Below, in pieces: positions 36,322 to 44,521 of a DNA stretch of 64,000 nt; within the stretch, counting starts at the first letter, position 1; each line of letters starts with the position of its first letter. The DNA lies in the NCBI RefSeq assembly GCF_024199845.1, contig NZ_JANADO010000001.1:4340001-4404000 (forward strand), read 5' to 3'. The position numbers were made by a program, and so were the translations under genes. The notes under the pieces were generated by a model. It was given only the letters and a program-made list of their open reading frames with translations, did no database searches and was not told the DNA's origin. The stretch is from Bradyrhizobium sp. CCGB12 (GTDB taxonomy: Bacteria; Pseudomonadota; Alphaproteobacteria; Rhizobiales; Xanthobacteraceae).

Positions 36322-37740
36322 TTGTCTCAAGACCTGATCCGCGAAACCGCTTGCACCGTCGTCGACAAATTGCGGTCGGGCGACGTCTCGCCGCTGGAGC
36401 TTCTGGACGTGCTGGAGAAGCGGATCAGCGACGTCGACGGCAAGGTCAATGCACTGCCTACACTGTGCTTCGATCGCGCGCGGAATAGCGCGAAGGCGCT
36501 GATGCAGAAGCCGGCCGGCGCGCGCGGTCTGCTCGCCGGCCTGCCGGTGCCGATCAAGGATCTCACCGATGTTGCGGGCGTGCTGAACACCCAGGGCTCG
36601 CCGATCTTTAGGGATAGCATCCCCGCGAAGTCCGACCTCATGGTCGAGAACCTCGAGGCCAACGGCGCAGTCGTCTACGCCAAGTCCAACACCCCGGAAT
36701 TCGGCGCCGGCGCCAACACCTTCAACGAGGTGTTCGGTGCGACTCTCAATCCCTGGGATACGTCGAAATCCGCCGCCGGATCCTCCGGCGGGGCGGCGGT
36801 GGCACTCGCCACCGGCATGGCCTGGCTCGCGCAGGGCTCCGACATGGGCGGCAGCCTGCGCAGCCCGGCGAGTTTCTGCGGCGTGGTTGGCATGCGCCCG
36901 AGCATCGGCCGGGTCGCGCATACACCGAAGGCGGGCATCGATCGCAATCTCGGCGTGCAGGGCCCGATGGCCCGCAACGTCGAGGATCTCGCCCTGCTGC
37001 TGGACGCCATGAGCGGCGACTATGCCGCCGATCCCCTGTCGCTGCCGGCGCCTCTGACCTCATTCCTGTCGGCGGCGCAGTCCGGCAAGAAGCCGAAGCG
37101 CATCGCCTATTCGCCCGATCTCGGCATCACGCCGGTCGATCCCGAAGTCAAGGCGATCACGCGCAAGGCGGCCGAACGCTTTGCCGAGGCCGGCGCCGTC
37201 GTCGAGGAGGCGCATCCGGACTGGCGCGAGGCGCATGAATGCTTCCACGTGCTGCGTGCTTTCGACTTCGCGATCAGCAAGGCGCAACTGCTCCGGACCA
37301 AGCGCGACCTGCTCAAGCCCGAGGTGATCTGGAACATCGAGGAAGGCCTCAAGCTCAGCGTCGAACAGCTTGAGCGCGCCGAGGCCCAGCGCGTCGGCGT
37401 GACCGCACGCGCGGTGGAATTCTTCAAGACATACGATCTGTTGCTGACGCCGACTACGATCGTGCCGCCCTTCCCGATCGAGCACCGGTATGTCGCGGAA
37501 TGTGCAGGGAAGAAATTCGAGAACTATGTCGAATGGCTCGGCATCGTCTACGCCATCACGCTCGCCTGCTGCCCGTCGCTGTCACTGCCCTGCGGCTTCA
37601 CCGCCTCGGGGCTGCCCGTCGGCGTGCAGGTCGTCGGCGCGCCGCGCGGGGACGCGCAGGTGCTCGCGGGCGCGAAAGTGCTTGAGGACATTCTGGGCCT
37701 GCGCGGGACGACGCCGATTGAGCCGAAGGTGAGGGCATAA
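36322..37740 (+). CDS. Amidase (amidase-signature family), TTG start
   Basis: A 472-residue amidase-signature hydrolase. The Ser-cisSer-Lys triad is visible: lysine 79 in PVPIKD, serine 154 in GSSGG and serine 178 in GSDMGGSLR. The start appears to be TTG at 36322: GGGAG lies at 36309-36313 and the only nearby in-frame ATG (36307) is followed by a stop. The frame then begins MSQDLIRETA, a normal N-terminus for the family. It hydrolyses an amide, possibly an indole-3-acetamide-like or short amide; substrate specificity cannot be read. It follows a family A repeat and stands alone. Confidence 0.9.
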   Translation: MSQDLIRETACTVVDKLRSGDVSPLELLDVLEKRISDVDGKVNALPTLCFDRARNSAKALMQKPAGARGLLAGLPVPIKDLTDVAGVLNTQGSPIFRDSIPAKSDLMVENLEANGAVVYAKSNTPEFGAGANTFNEVFGATLNPWDTSKSAAGSSGGAAVALATGMAWLAQGSDMGGSLRSPASFCGVVGMRPSIGRVAHTPKAGIDRNLGVQGPMARNVEDLALLLDAMSGDYAADPLSLPAPLTSFLSAAQSGKKPKRIAYSPDLGITPVDPEVKAITRKAAERFAEAGAVVEEAHPDWREAHECFHVLRAFDFAISKAQLLRTKRDLLKPEVIWNIEEGLKLSVEQLERAEAQRVGVTARAVEFFKTYDLLLTPTTIVPPFPIEHRYVAECAGKKFENYVEWLGIVYAITLACCPSLSLPCGFTASGLPVGVQVVGAPRGDAQVLAGAKVLEDILGLRGTTPIEPKVRA

Positions 37741-37847
37741 GGTACGCGGCACCGGCGGGAGTTTGGCTGCCCCCGGTGCCCGCCTCCCCGCCGTCAAACC
37801 GTTGGTGCGTGGCCGGTCACCATGCCATCGACCGCCCAGGCAAGATC

Positions 37848-38060
37848 CTAATCGTTCGCCTTCGGGCCGCCGTGGTACTGATGCGTATCATAGTCCGCTT
37901 CTTCGGCCATGACTGCGTTGGCCATGGAGCCCGATTGGATCTGCGACATCCGGACGGCGGTTTCCGAATTCGCATAGGGATGGTGCACCACGTCGCGGGC
38001 AGCAGCGGCGGAGCAAAGCGCGACCAGAAGGGCCGACGCGGCGAGAACAGACTTCATCAT
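37848..38060 (-). CDS. Small exported protein of unknown function
   Basis: A 70-residue predicted protein. MMKSVLAASALLVALCSAAA is a clear Sec signal peptide with cleavage likely after the ARA region near residue 23. The mature part is only about 46 residues, hydrophilic, rich in Ser, Ala, His and Asp, and without cysteines after the signal peptide. GAGAGG lies upstream of the tandem ATG codons at 38060 and 38057. I do not recognise the family. It lies between the amidase gene and the permease genes, with no clear operon partner. Confidence 0.6.
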   Translation of the reverse strand: MMKSVLAASALLVALCSAAAARDVVHHPYANSETAVRMSQIQSGSMANAVMAEEADYDTHQYHGGPKAND

Positions 38061-38182
38061 GATTCGACGTGCCTCTCGTTGAGCCCCATCAGCAAATAGG
38101 AGATGGCTTTCGCAATGTAGGATTCCCAGTCGGGATCCGGGCACGCATTATAGGCGCCGCATAAGCATTCCCTCGTCCAGGG

Positions 38183-39292
38183 TCACCTCGCGCCGGTGTG
38201 AGCCTCGAGGCTTCGGCTGTAGCGCGACATCGCAAAGCAAAAGACAAAGTAGATCGCGGCGACGAAGATGTAGACCTCGACCGAGAACTGCTGCCAGGCG
38301 GGATCGATGATCGCGGTTTTCGCGGTCGTCAGCAGGTCGAAGATGCCGATGATGAGAACGAGGCTGGTGTCCTTGAAGAAGGCGATGAAGGTGTTGACCA
38401 GCGGCGGGATGACGTGCCGGATCGCCTGCGGCAGGATGATCAGCCGGTTCTTGCGCCAGTACGAGAGTCCCAGCGCGTCGGCCGCCTCATATTGCCCCCG
38501 GGGCACGGCCTGGAGACCGCCGCGGATGACCTCGGCAAGATAGGCACCTGCGAACAGGATGATCGCGATCTGGGCCCGCAGCAGCTTGTCGATGTTGAAT
38601 CCACTGGGCATGAACAGCGGAAACATCACGCTCGCCATGAACAAGAGGCTCACCAGCGGAACGCCGCGGATCAGCTCGACATAGAGCACGCTGAGCGAGC
38701 GGATTGCCGGCAGCTTTGATCGCCGGCCGAGCGCGACGAGAATGCCGAGCGGGAAGCCGAAGGCAAGACCGAACGTCGCCAGGATCAGCGTGACCGGCAA
38801 TCCGCCCCAGCGATCCTGCGAGACAAAAGAGAGTCCGAGCACCCCACCCCACATCAGCACGCTGATCAACCCGGGCGCACCGATCCAAACGAAAACGAGT
38901 TCGCGCCGCCACAGGGCACGGCGGGTCGAGAGATAGAACAGCGCGATGAACAGCAAGACCGACAATGCCGGTCGCCACTGCTCGTCGAACGGATAGGTGC
39001 CGAACAGGATGAAGCGGTACTTTTCGGGAATGATCGCCCAGCAGGCGCCGAGGCCGCGCACTGCGCGGCAGGCACTGGAATCGTTGGCGGGCGTGAACCA
39101 GACCGCATTGGCGATGCCCCATTGTATGAAGCTGATCACGCCCTTTGCGAGCACCGCCAGCAGCACGATCGTGAGGATGCCGTTCGGGATCGACGAGAAC
39201 AAATTGGTGCGGAGCCAGCGCAGCACAGGATTGCCAATTTGCGGGCGGCGCGCGGCACGCGGCACGTCCGGCATATCCGTGATCGCCGTCAT
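38183..39292 (-). CDS. aapM: Polar amino-acid ABC transporter permease AapM-like
   Basis: A 369-residue inner-membrane permease of the His/Glu/Gln/Arg family in the long AapM form. It has a large insertion between TM1 and the rest containing WFTPANDSSACRAVRGLGAC, typical of AapM. LSVLYVELIRGVPLVSLLFM and the EAA loop QYEAADALGLSYWRKNRLI are clear. The ATG at 39292 lies 2 bases after the aapQ stop; upstream in-frame sequence lies inside aapQ. It pairs with AapQ. No AapP ATPase gene follows, unlike the classical aapJQMP operon. Confidence 0.9.
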   Translation of the reverse strand: MTAITDMPDVPRAARRPQIGNPVLRWLRTNLFSSIPNGILTIVLLAVLAKGVISFIQWGIANAVWFTPANDSSACRAVRGLGACWAIIPEKYRFILFGTYPFDEQWRPALSVLLFIALFYLSTRRALWRRELVFVWIGAPGLISVLMWGGVLGLSFVSQDRWGGLPVTLILATFGLAFGFPLGILVALGRRSKLPAIRSLSVLYVELIRGVPLVSLLFMASVMFPLFMPSGFNIDKLLRAQIAIILFAGAYLAEVIRGGLQAVPRGQYEAADALGLSYWRKNRLIILPQAIRHVIPPLVNTFIAFFKDTSLVLIIGIFDLLTTAKTAIIDPAWQQFSVEVYIFVAAIYFVFCFAMSRYSRSLEAHTGAR

Positions 39293-39294
39293 CC

Positions 39295-40482
39295 TCAGCG
39301 CTCCACCAGCGCGATACGCGCGTTGTACCAGTTCATGAAGAAGCTGATCCCGAGGCTGATGGTCAGAAACACCGCCATGATCAGCGCGATCGCCTCGATC
39401 GCCTGCCCGGTCTGGTTCAGCGTGGTGTTGGCGATCGAGACCACGTCCTGGTAGCCGATCGCAACCGCGAGCGAGGAGTTCTTGGTCAGGTTCAGATATT
39501 GGCTCGTCATCGGCGGCACGATCACGCGTAGCGCCTGCGGCAGGATGATCTGCCGCAGCATGAGGCTGCGACGCAGGCCGAGCGCGTTGGCGGCGTCCCA
39601 CTGTCCGCGCGGCACCGACTGGATGCCGCTACGCACGATCTCGGCGATGAAAGCCGAGGTGTAGGTGACGAGCGCGATCAGCAGCGCGAAATATTCCGGC
39701 GCCAGCGTCAGTCCGCCGACGAAGTTGAAGCCGCGCAGCTCGGGCCATTCGATGGTCCAGGATACGCCGAGCAGCACGAACACCACCGCAGGCAACGCAA
39801 TCAGCAGCGCAACCGCAAAGGGCCACGCCGGCCGCGGCTTGCCGTCGCGCATCTGCTGCGCGACGAGCCATCGCCGGATGACATAGAGCACCGCGCAACC
39901 CAGCGCCGCAGTGCCGAGCACTGCGAGCTGAGGCGGACCGAACGGGATCGCCGGCAGGATCAGGCCGCGATTGGAGAGGAACACACCTTCGACAGGTCGC
40001 CACGCGGCGCGTGCCGCCGGCAACGCCTGCATCAATACGTACCAGAACAGGAGCTGAAGCAGCAGTGGGATGTCGCGAAGAGTTTCGACATAGACGGCCG
40101 CGAGCCGCGACAACAGCCAGTTGCTCGACAGCCGTGAGATCCCGATCAGCGTACCCAAAATCGTCGCGAGCACGATACCGATCACGGCGACGCGCAAGGT
40201 GTTGGCGACGCCGACGACGAAGGCCCAGAAATAGGTGTCTCTCGGATTATAGGGGAGCAGGCTGTCGGCGATGGGCATGCCGGCTTCGCGGCCGAGGAAG
40301 GCGAAGCCGGTCGTGATGCGGCGGGCCGAGAGGTTGGTGACGGTGTTGGACCAGAGGAAGGCGATGACCGCGACCGCGATGCCGACCACCAGGACCTGCC
40401 AGACCAGGCCCTTCAGCTCGCGACGCCCGAAGGCACCGAAGAAGCGGCGGCGCGGCGGCGGTCTCGGCGCATCTGACGTCAC
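39295..40482 (-). CDS. aapQ: Polar amino-acid ABC transporter permease AapQ-like
   Basis: A 395-residue inner-membrane permease in the long AapQ form. TM1 is near residue 30 (VWQVLVVGIAVAVIAFLW), LAAVYVETLRDIPLLLQLLF is the conserved permease start, and the EAA loop is QWDAANALGLRRSLMLRQI. The start is GTG at 40482, supported by AAGGA upstream in the leftward reading. It is divergent from the RpiR gene, sharing an 87-base control region with an inverted repeat. It should form the channel for an acidic or general amino acid with AapM. Confidence 0.9.
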   Translation of the reverse strand: MTSDAPRPPPRRRFFGAFGRRELKGLVWQVLVVGIAVAVIAFLWSNTVTNLSARRITTGFAFLGREAGMPIADSLLPYNPRDTYFWAFVVGVANTLRVAVIGIVLATILGTLIGISRLSSNWLLSRLAAVYVETLRDIPLLLQLLFWYVLMQALPAARAAWRPVEGVFLSNRGLILPAIPFGPPQLAVLGTAALGCAVLYVIRRWLVAQQMRDGKPRPAWPFAVALLIALPAVVFVLLGVSWTIEWPELRGFNFVGGLTLAPEYFALLIALVTYTSAFIAEIVRSGIQSVPRGQWDAANALGLRRSLMLRQIILPQALRVIVPPMTSQYLNLTKNSSLAVAIGYQDVVSIANTTLNQTGQAIEAIALIMAVFLTISLGISFFMNWYNARIALVER

Positions 40483-40532
40483 AGCACAAAAATCCTTCTA
40501 AAAGGCAGCGATTTCCGGCAGCGCACGTCAAC

Positions 40533-40561
40533 TGTTGCACCAAAACCCAATCCATGCAACA
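40533..40561. promoter_or_regulatory. Inverted repeat between aapQ and the RpiR gene, likely operator
   Basis: TGTTGCA (40533-40539) and TGCAACA (40555-40561) form a perfect 7-bp inverted repeat with a 15-bp spacer. The right arm ends 8 bases before the RpiR start codon, in the region shared by the divergent aapQ and RpiR genes. It is a good candidate for the RpiR-family binding site controlling both directions. Confidence 0.62.
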
Positions 40562-40569
40562 AATGTTTC

Positions 40570-41442
40570 ATGGCCGAGCCCGCGAAATCCTCGCCGCTGA
40601 GCGAGCTGCGTATTGCATTGCCATCGCTCCCGATGCGCCTGCAGGAGGTCGGACGCTTCGTCGCCGCCAACGACTACGACGCCACCACCCGTTCGATGCG
40701 CGATCTCGCGGCGGAAGCCGGCGCCGATCCCGCCGCGTTCACGCGACTTGCAAAGGCCATCGGCTATTCCGGCTGGGACGAGTTGCGCGCGGCGCTGACC
40801 GAGGCGCGGCGGCCGTCGCAGACCGCGCCCTTCTCCGGCCGCACAAGAGGTCGTCGCCACGGCCCGCATGCCGATGTCGCGCTCATCACCGACAAGCTTG
40901 AGGCCGAGGCCGCCGGCCTTCCGCGGATCCCGGCGCAGCCGATTGCGGAAGCGGCTCGCGCGCTGCACGACTCCAGGAGGATATGGATCGCAGGCTTTCG
41001 AAGCTGCCGCAGCGTCGCGGAATTGCTGAACTACGAGCTGCGTTTGTTCCGGCCCGAACAGGTGCAACTCGTCGGCACGTCCGGGCCCGACGATCTCGAT
41101 CTTGGCGCGTTCCGCCCCGGCGAGGCTGTCATCGTCATCGGCTTCCTGCCCTACACGCATGCCAGCGTCCGGGTCGCTCAAGCCGCCTATCGCGCCGGAG
41201 CAACGTTGATCGCGATCGCGGATAGCCTCTCGGCACCGATGGCCGAGGGCGCCGACCACGTGCTGCTGTTCGAGGCGGCGTCCTCTCCCGGCTTCTTTCC
41301 CAGCCTCACCGGCGCGATCGCGATCGCGCAGTCGCTCGCGGCGGTCACGTTCTCGCTCGGCGGCGTTGCCGCGAAGAAACGCCTGGAAAGTACCGAGGCG
41401 CGGCTCGCTGCGGCCGCCACTTACGTCCCAGAGAAAGGTTGA
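40570..41442 (+). CDS. MurR/RpiR family transcriptional regulator
   Basis: A 290-residue regulator with an N-terminal HTH_6 domain (MRDLAAEAGADPAAFTRLAK at about residues 43-62) and a C-terminal SIS domain from about residue 115 (IWIAGFRSCRSVAELLNYEL and AVIVIGFLPYTHASVRVAQ). SIS domains sense phosphosugars, yet here the neighbours handle amino acids, as in several rhizobial RpiR regulators. It starts the operon with the aminotransferase (3-base gap), the binding protein and the racemase-family gene, and is divergent from aapQM. Confidence 0.9.
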   Translation: MAEPAKSSPLSELRIALPSLPMRLQEVGRFVAANDYDATTRSMRDLAAEAGADPAAFTRLAKAIGYSGWDELRAALTEARRPSQTAPFSGRTRGRRHGPHADVALITDKLEAEAAGLPRIPAQPIAEAARALHDSRRIWIAGFRSCRSVAELLNYELRLFRPEQVQLVGTSGPDDLDLGAFRPGEAVIVIGFLPYTHASVRVAQAAYRAGATLIAIADSLSAPMAEGADHVLLFEAASSPGFFPSLTGAIAIAQSLAAVTFSLGGVAAKKRLESTEARLAAAATYVPEKG

Positions 41443-41445
41443 CCC

Positions 41446-42795
41446 ATGGCCGCTCGCACCAGCCGCGTGCTGCACCGCTCGTTGCGCGAAACCCCGCCCA
41501 AGGCGATCGGCGGCGAAGGCGTCTATCTCTTCGCCGAGGACGGACGGCGCATCATCGATGCCTCCGGCGGCGCGGCGGTCTCCTGCCTCGGGCACCAACA
41601 CCCACGCGTCATCGCGGCGATGACGAAGCAGGCTTCGACGCTGGCTTACGCCCACACCGCCTTCTTCTCGTCCGAGCCGGCCGAGGCGCTCGCCGAAACG
41701 CTGGTCGGCCATGAGCCCGGCGGGCTCGCCTACGCCTATTTCGTCAGCGGCGGATCGGAGGCCATCGAGGCCAGCATCAAGCTCGCGCGGCAGTATTTCA
41801 TCGAGCGCAGTGAGCCGCAGCGGCAACATTTCATCGCGCGGCGACAGAGCTATCACGGCAACACGCTCGGCGCGCTGGCCGCCGGCGGCAATGCCTGGCG
41901 TCGGGCGCCCTATGCGCCGCTGCTGTCAGCCGCTTTCAGCCACGTGACGCCGGCCTTCGCCTATCACGAGAAACGCGAGGGCGAGTCGGATGCGCAGTTC
42001 GTCGCGCGTCTTGCCGCCGAGCTCGAGGCCGAGTTCCAGCGGCTTGGACCTGACACCGTGGCGGCATTCCTCGCCGAGCCTGTCGTCGGCGCCACGGTAG
42101 GCGCCGTGACCGCGCCCGACGGCTACTTCAAGGCCGTGCGCGAGATCTGCGACCGGCATGGCGCGCTGCTGATCCTCGACGAGGTCATGAGCGGCATGGG
42201 CCGCACCGGCACCACGCACGCCTGGGAGCAGGAAGGCGTCGCGCCCGACATCCAGGCCATTGCGAAGGGCCTCGGCGGTGGCTATCAGCCGATCGGCGCG
42301 ATGCTGGCGAGCGGCAAGATCATCGACACCATCCGATCAGGCTCGGGCGCGTTCCAGCACGGGCACACCTATCTGGCGCATCCCCTCGCCTGCGCGGCCG
42401 CGCTCGCGGTGCAAAGCGTTATCCGCGAGGACGGCCTGCTCGATCGCGTCAAGGAACGCGGCAAGCAACTCGAGCAACGGCTGACCGAACGCTTCGGCAA
42501 TCACCGCCATGTCGGCGACATCAGGGGCCGCGGGCTGTTCTGGGCGATCGAGCTCGTCGCCGATCGCGCCAGCCGCGCCTCGTTCGATCCGGCGCTCAAG
42601 CTGCACCAGAAGATCAAGGCGGAGGCGCTCGCCAACGGGCTCGGCTGCTATCCCGGCGGCGGAACCGTCGACGGGGTGCGCGGGGATCACGTGCTGCTGG
42701 CGCCGCCCTTTATCGCTTCCGCGGACGAGATCGACCTGATCGTCGACAGGCTCGGCACGGCCGTCGACAACGTGTTGCGTAGTGTCAATCACTGA
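41446..42795 (+). CDS. Class III aminotransferase (PLP-dependent)
   Basis: A 449-residue fold-type I aminotransferase. Cofactor segments are AYFVSGGSEAIEASIKLAR, ARRQSYHGNTLGA, LLILDEVMSGMGRTG and the Schiff-base lysine in QAIAKGLGGGYQPIGAML, followed by the FQHGHTYLAHPLACAAAL region. Family members act on omega-amino groups of GABA, beta-alanine, ornithine, diamines or taurine. It is translated just after the RpiR gene (3-base gap) and upstream of the binding protein, so the imported compound is probably an amino donor. The specific substrate is not readable. Confidence 0.9.
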   Translation: MAARTSRVLHRSLRETPPKAIGGEGVYLFAEDGRRIIDASGGAAVSCLGHQHPRVIAAMTKQASTLAYAHTAFFSSEPAEALAETLVGHEPGGLAYAYFVSGGSEAIEASIKLARQYFIERSEPQRQHFIARRQSYHGNTLGALAAGGNAWRRAPYAPLLSAAFSHVTPAFAYHEKREGESDAQFVARLAAELEAEFQRLGPDTVAAFLAEPVVGATVGAVTAPDGYFKAVREICDRHGALLILDEVMSGMGRTGTTHAWEQEGVAPDIQAIAKGLGGGYQPIGAMLASGKIIDTIRSGSGAFQHGHTYLAHPLACAAALAVQSVIREDGLLDRVKERGKQLEQRLTERFGNHRHVGDIRGRGLFWAIELVADRASRASFDPALKLHQKIKAEALANGLGCYPGGGTVDGVRGDHVLLAPPFIASADEIDLIVDRLGTAVDNVLRSVNH

Positions 42796-42807
42796 GGGGA
42801 GAGTAGC

Positions 42808-43821
42808 ATGATGAGGAAAGTGGTTATCGTAGCCGGCGTGCTTGCGGCATCGACGGTCGTCGCGTCAGCGGCGACGCTCGACACGGTGAAGAGCCGCGGC
42901 ACGCTGGTGTGCGGCGTCAGCGCCGGCTTCGCCGGCTTCTCCGCACCGGACTCGCAGGGCAATTACAAGGGCCTCGACGTCGACTATTGCCGCGCGCTTG
43001 CGGCCGGCGTGCTCGGTGACGCCAACAAGGTGCGTTACGTCTCGCTGACCGCGCAGAACCGCTTCACCGCGCTGCAATCGGGCGAGATCGACGTACTCTA
43101 CCGCAACTCGACCCAGACCTATTTGCGCGGCGTCACGCTGGGCCTCCGCCAGGGCCCGATCAACTTCTACGACGGCCAGGGCTTTGTCGTGAAGAAGGAC
43201 CTCGGCGTGAAGGAGCTGAAGGACCTCAAGGGTGCCACTGTCTGCGTCGCGCAGGGCACCACGCATGAGGTCACGCTGGGCGATTACGGCCGCGCCAACG
43301 GCATCGACTGGAAGCCGCTGGTGTTCGACCGCGTCGACACCATGTACCAGACCTTCTTCGGCGGCCGCTGCGATGCCATGACCCAGGACGCTTCCGCGCT
43401 CGCCGGCGCCGTGACGACCGCGGCACCGAACCCGGCCGATTACGTCGTGCTGCCGCAGACCATCAGCAAGGAGCCGCTCGGCCCATTCACCCGCAATGGC
43501 GACGAAGTCTGGAGCGACATCATCACCTGGCTGCATTACGGCCTGATCGAGGCCGAGGAGCTCGGCGTCACGCAGGCCAATGTCGAGGAGATGGCGAAGT
43601 CGCAGACGCCTGCGATCCAGCGGCTGTTAGGGGCCTCCGGCGATCTGGGCTCGCGGCTCGGCCTCGACAACAAATGGCTGGTCACCGCGATCAAGGCCAC
43701 TGGCAATTACGGCGAGATCTACGAGCGCAATGTCGGCAAGGCGAGCCCGCTCAAGCTCGATCGCGGCCTCAACGGCCTCTGGAGCAAAGGCGGGTTGATG
43801 TACGCCATTCCGTTCAAGTAA
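42808..43821 (+). CDS. aapJ: Amino-acid ABC transporter substrate-binding protein AapJ-like
   Basis: A 337-residue periplasmic binding protein. The signal peptide is MMRKVVIVAGVLAASTVVAS with cleavage near ASA at residue 21. The mature domain begins TLDTVKSRGTLVCGVSAGFA, the AapJ/BztA pattern, with GLDVDYCRALAAGVLGD and YDGQGFVVKKDLGVKEL. It starts 12 bases after the aminotransferase gene. It should deliver ligand to AapQM, encoded divergently. Acidic and neutral L-amino acids are usual for this group; the linked aminotransferase may indicate a non-protein amino acid. Confidence 0.9.
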   Translation: MMRKVVIVAGVLAASTVVASAATLDTVKSRGTLVCGVSAGFAGFSAPDSQGNYKGLDVDYCRALAAGVLGDANKVRYVSLTAQNRFTALQSGEIDVLYRNSTQTYLRGVTLGLRQGPINFYDGQGFVVKKDLGVKELKDLKGATVCVAQGTTHEVTLGDYGRANGIDWKPLVFDRVDTMYQTFFGGRCDAMTQDASALAGAVTTAAPNPADYVVLPQTISKEPLGPFTRNGDEVWSDIITWLHYGLIEAEELGVTQANVEEMAKSQTPAIQRLLGASGDLGSRLGLDNKWLVTAIKATGNYGEIYERNVGKASPLKLDRGLNGLWSKGGLMYAIPFK

Positions 43822-43842
43822 GGAGTTCGCCTGTACCCGCTT

Positions 43843-43868
43843 GCCTCTCCCCGCTTGCGGGGAGAGGC
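43843..43868. repeat. Short GC hairpin between aapJ and the racemase-family gene
   Basis: CCTCTCCCCGC and GCGGGGAGAGG form a near-perfect hairpin, the core of the larger repeats at 6777 and 61438. It sits 14 bases before the next start codon and its right arm approaches the Shine-Dalgarno, so it could protect the binding-protein message and reduce translation of the following gene. Confidence 0.8.
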
Positions 43869-43882
43869 AGAAGAGACATCCC

Positions 43883-44521
43883 ATGCGCATCGCCCTGATC
43901 CACGCCCTTAAACACTCCATCGCGCCGATCGAGGCGGCGTTCGCCACGGCATGGCCCGAGGCACGGCTGATGAACCTGCTCGACGACAGCCTGTCGGCGG
44001 ACCTGACGCGCGAGGGCGCACTCAACGACGCCATGACCGAGCGCTTCCTAGCGCTCGGCGATTACGCCGCAGCGACGGGGGCGGACGGAATCCTGTTCAC
44101 CTGCTCCGCCTTCGGGCCCTGCATCGAAGCGGTCGCGCGCGCACATGCACCGATGCCGGTGCTGAAGCCGAACGAGGCGATGATTGAACGTGCCGTGACC
44201 ATGGGTCAGCGCATCGGCCTGCTCTCGACCTTCCCGCCGACCCTGGCCTCGATGCCGCCGGAATTTCCTGGTTCCGTTCAAGTCGTGCCAAAACTCGCCG
44301 AGGGGGCACTGGCGGCGCTCGACCGCGGCGACCGCGCCACGCACGACCGGCTGATCACCGAAGCTTCGCGCGATTTGCGCGATTGCGACGTCATTGCGCT
44401 TGCGCAGTTCAGCATCGCAGGCACTGCGCCGCTGGTTGTGGAAGCCACCGGCTGCCCGGTCGTGACCACACCGGACAGCGCGGTCGACAAGCTGAAGAGG
44501 CTGTTGAAGGCAGAGGCTTAG
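43883..44521 (+). CDS. Aspartate/glutamate racemase family protein with one catalytic cysteine
   Basis: A 212-residue member of the Asp/Glu/hydantoin racemase superfamily. The first cysteine motif is present at residue 74 (LFTCSAFGPC). The segment where the second catalytic cysteine is expected reads IALAQFSIAG (171-180), with no cysteine. True racemases need both, so decarboxylase-, isomerase- or lyase-like chemistry is more likely. The ATG at 43883 follows AGAGA. It closes the RpiR-aminotransferase-binding-protein operon, after a GC hairpin. It overlaps the convergent TetR gene by 4 bases. Confidence 0.83.
   Translation: MRIALIHALKHSIAPIEAAFATAWPEARLMNLLDDSLSADLTREGALNDAMTERFLALGDYAAATGADGILFTCSAFGPCIEAVARAHAPMPVLKPNEAMIERAVTMGQRIGLLSTFPPTLASMPPEFPGSVQVVPKLAEGALAALDRGDRATHDRLITEASRDLRDCDVIALAQFSIAGTAPLVVEATGCPVVTTPDSAVDKLKRLLKAEA

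Noticed and set aside
37747..37781. GCACCGG/CCGGTGC hairpin after the amidase gene
   Set aside because: It is a possible terminator, but there is no T-rich tail, so evidence is too weak.
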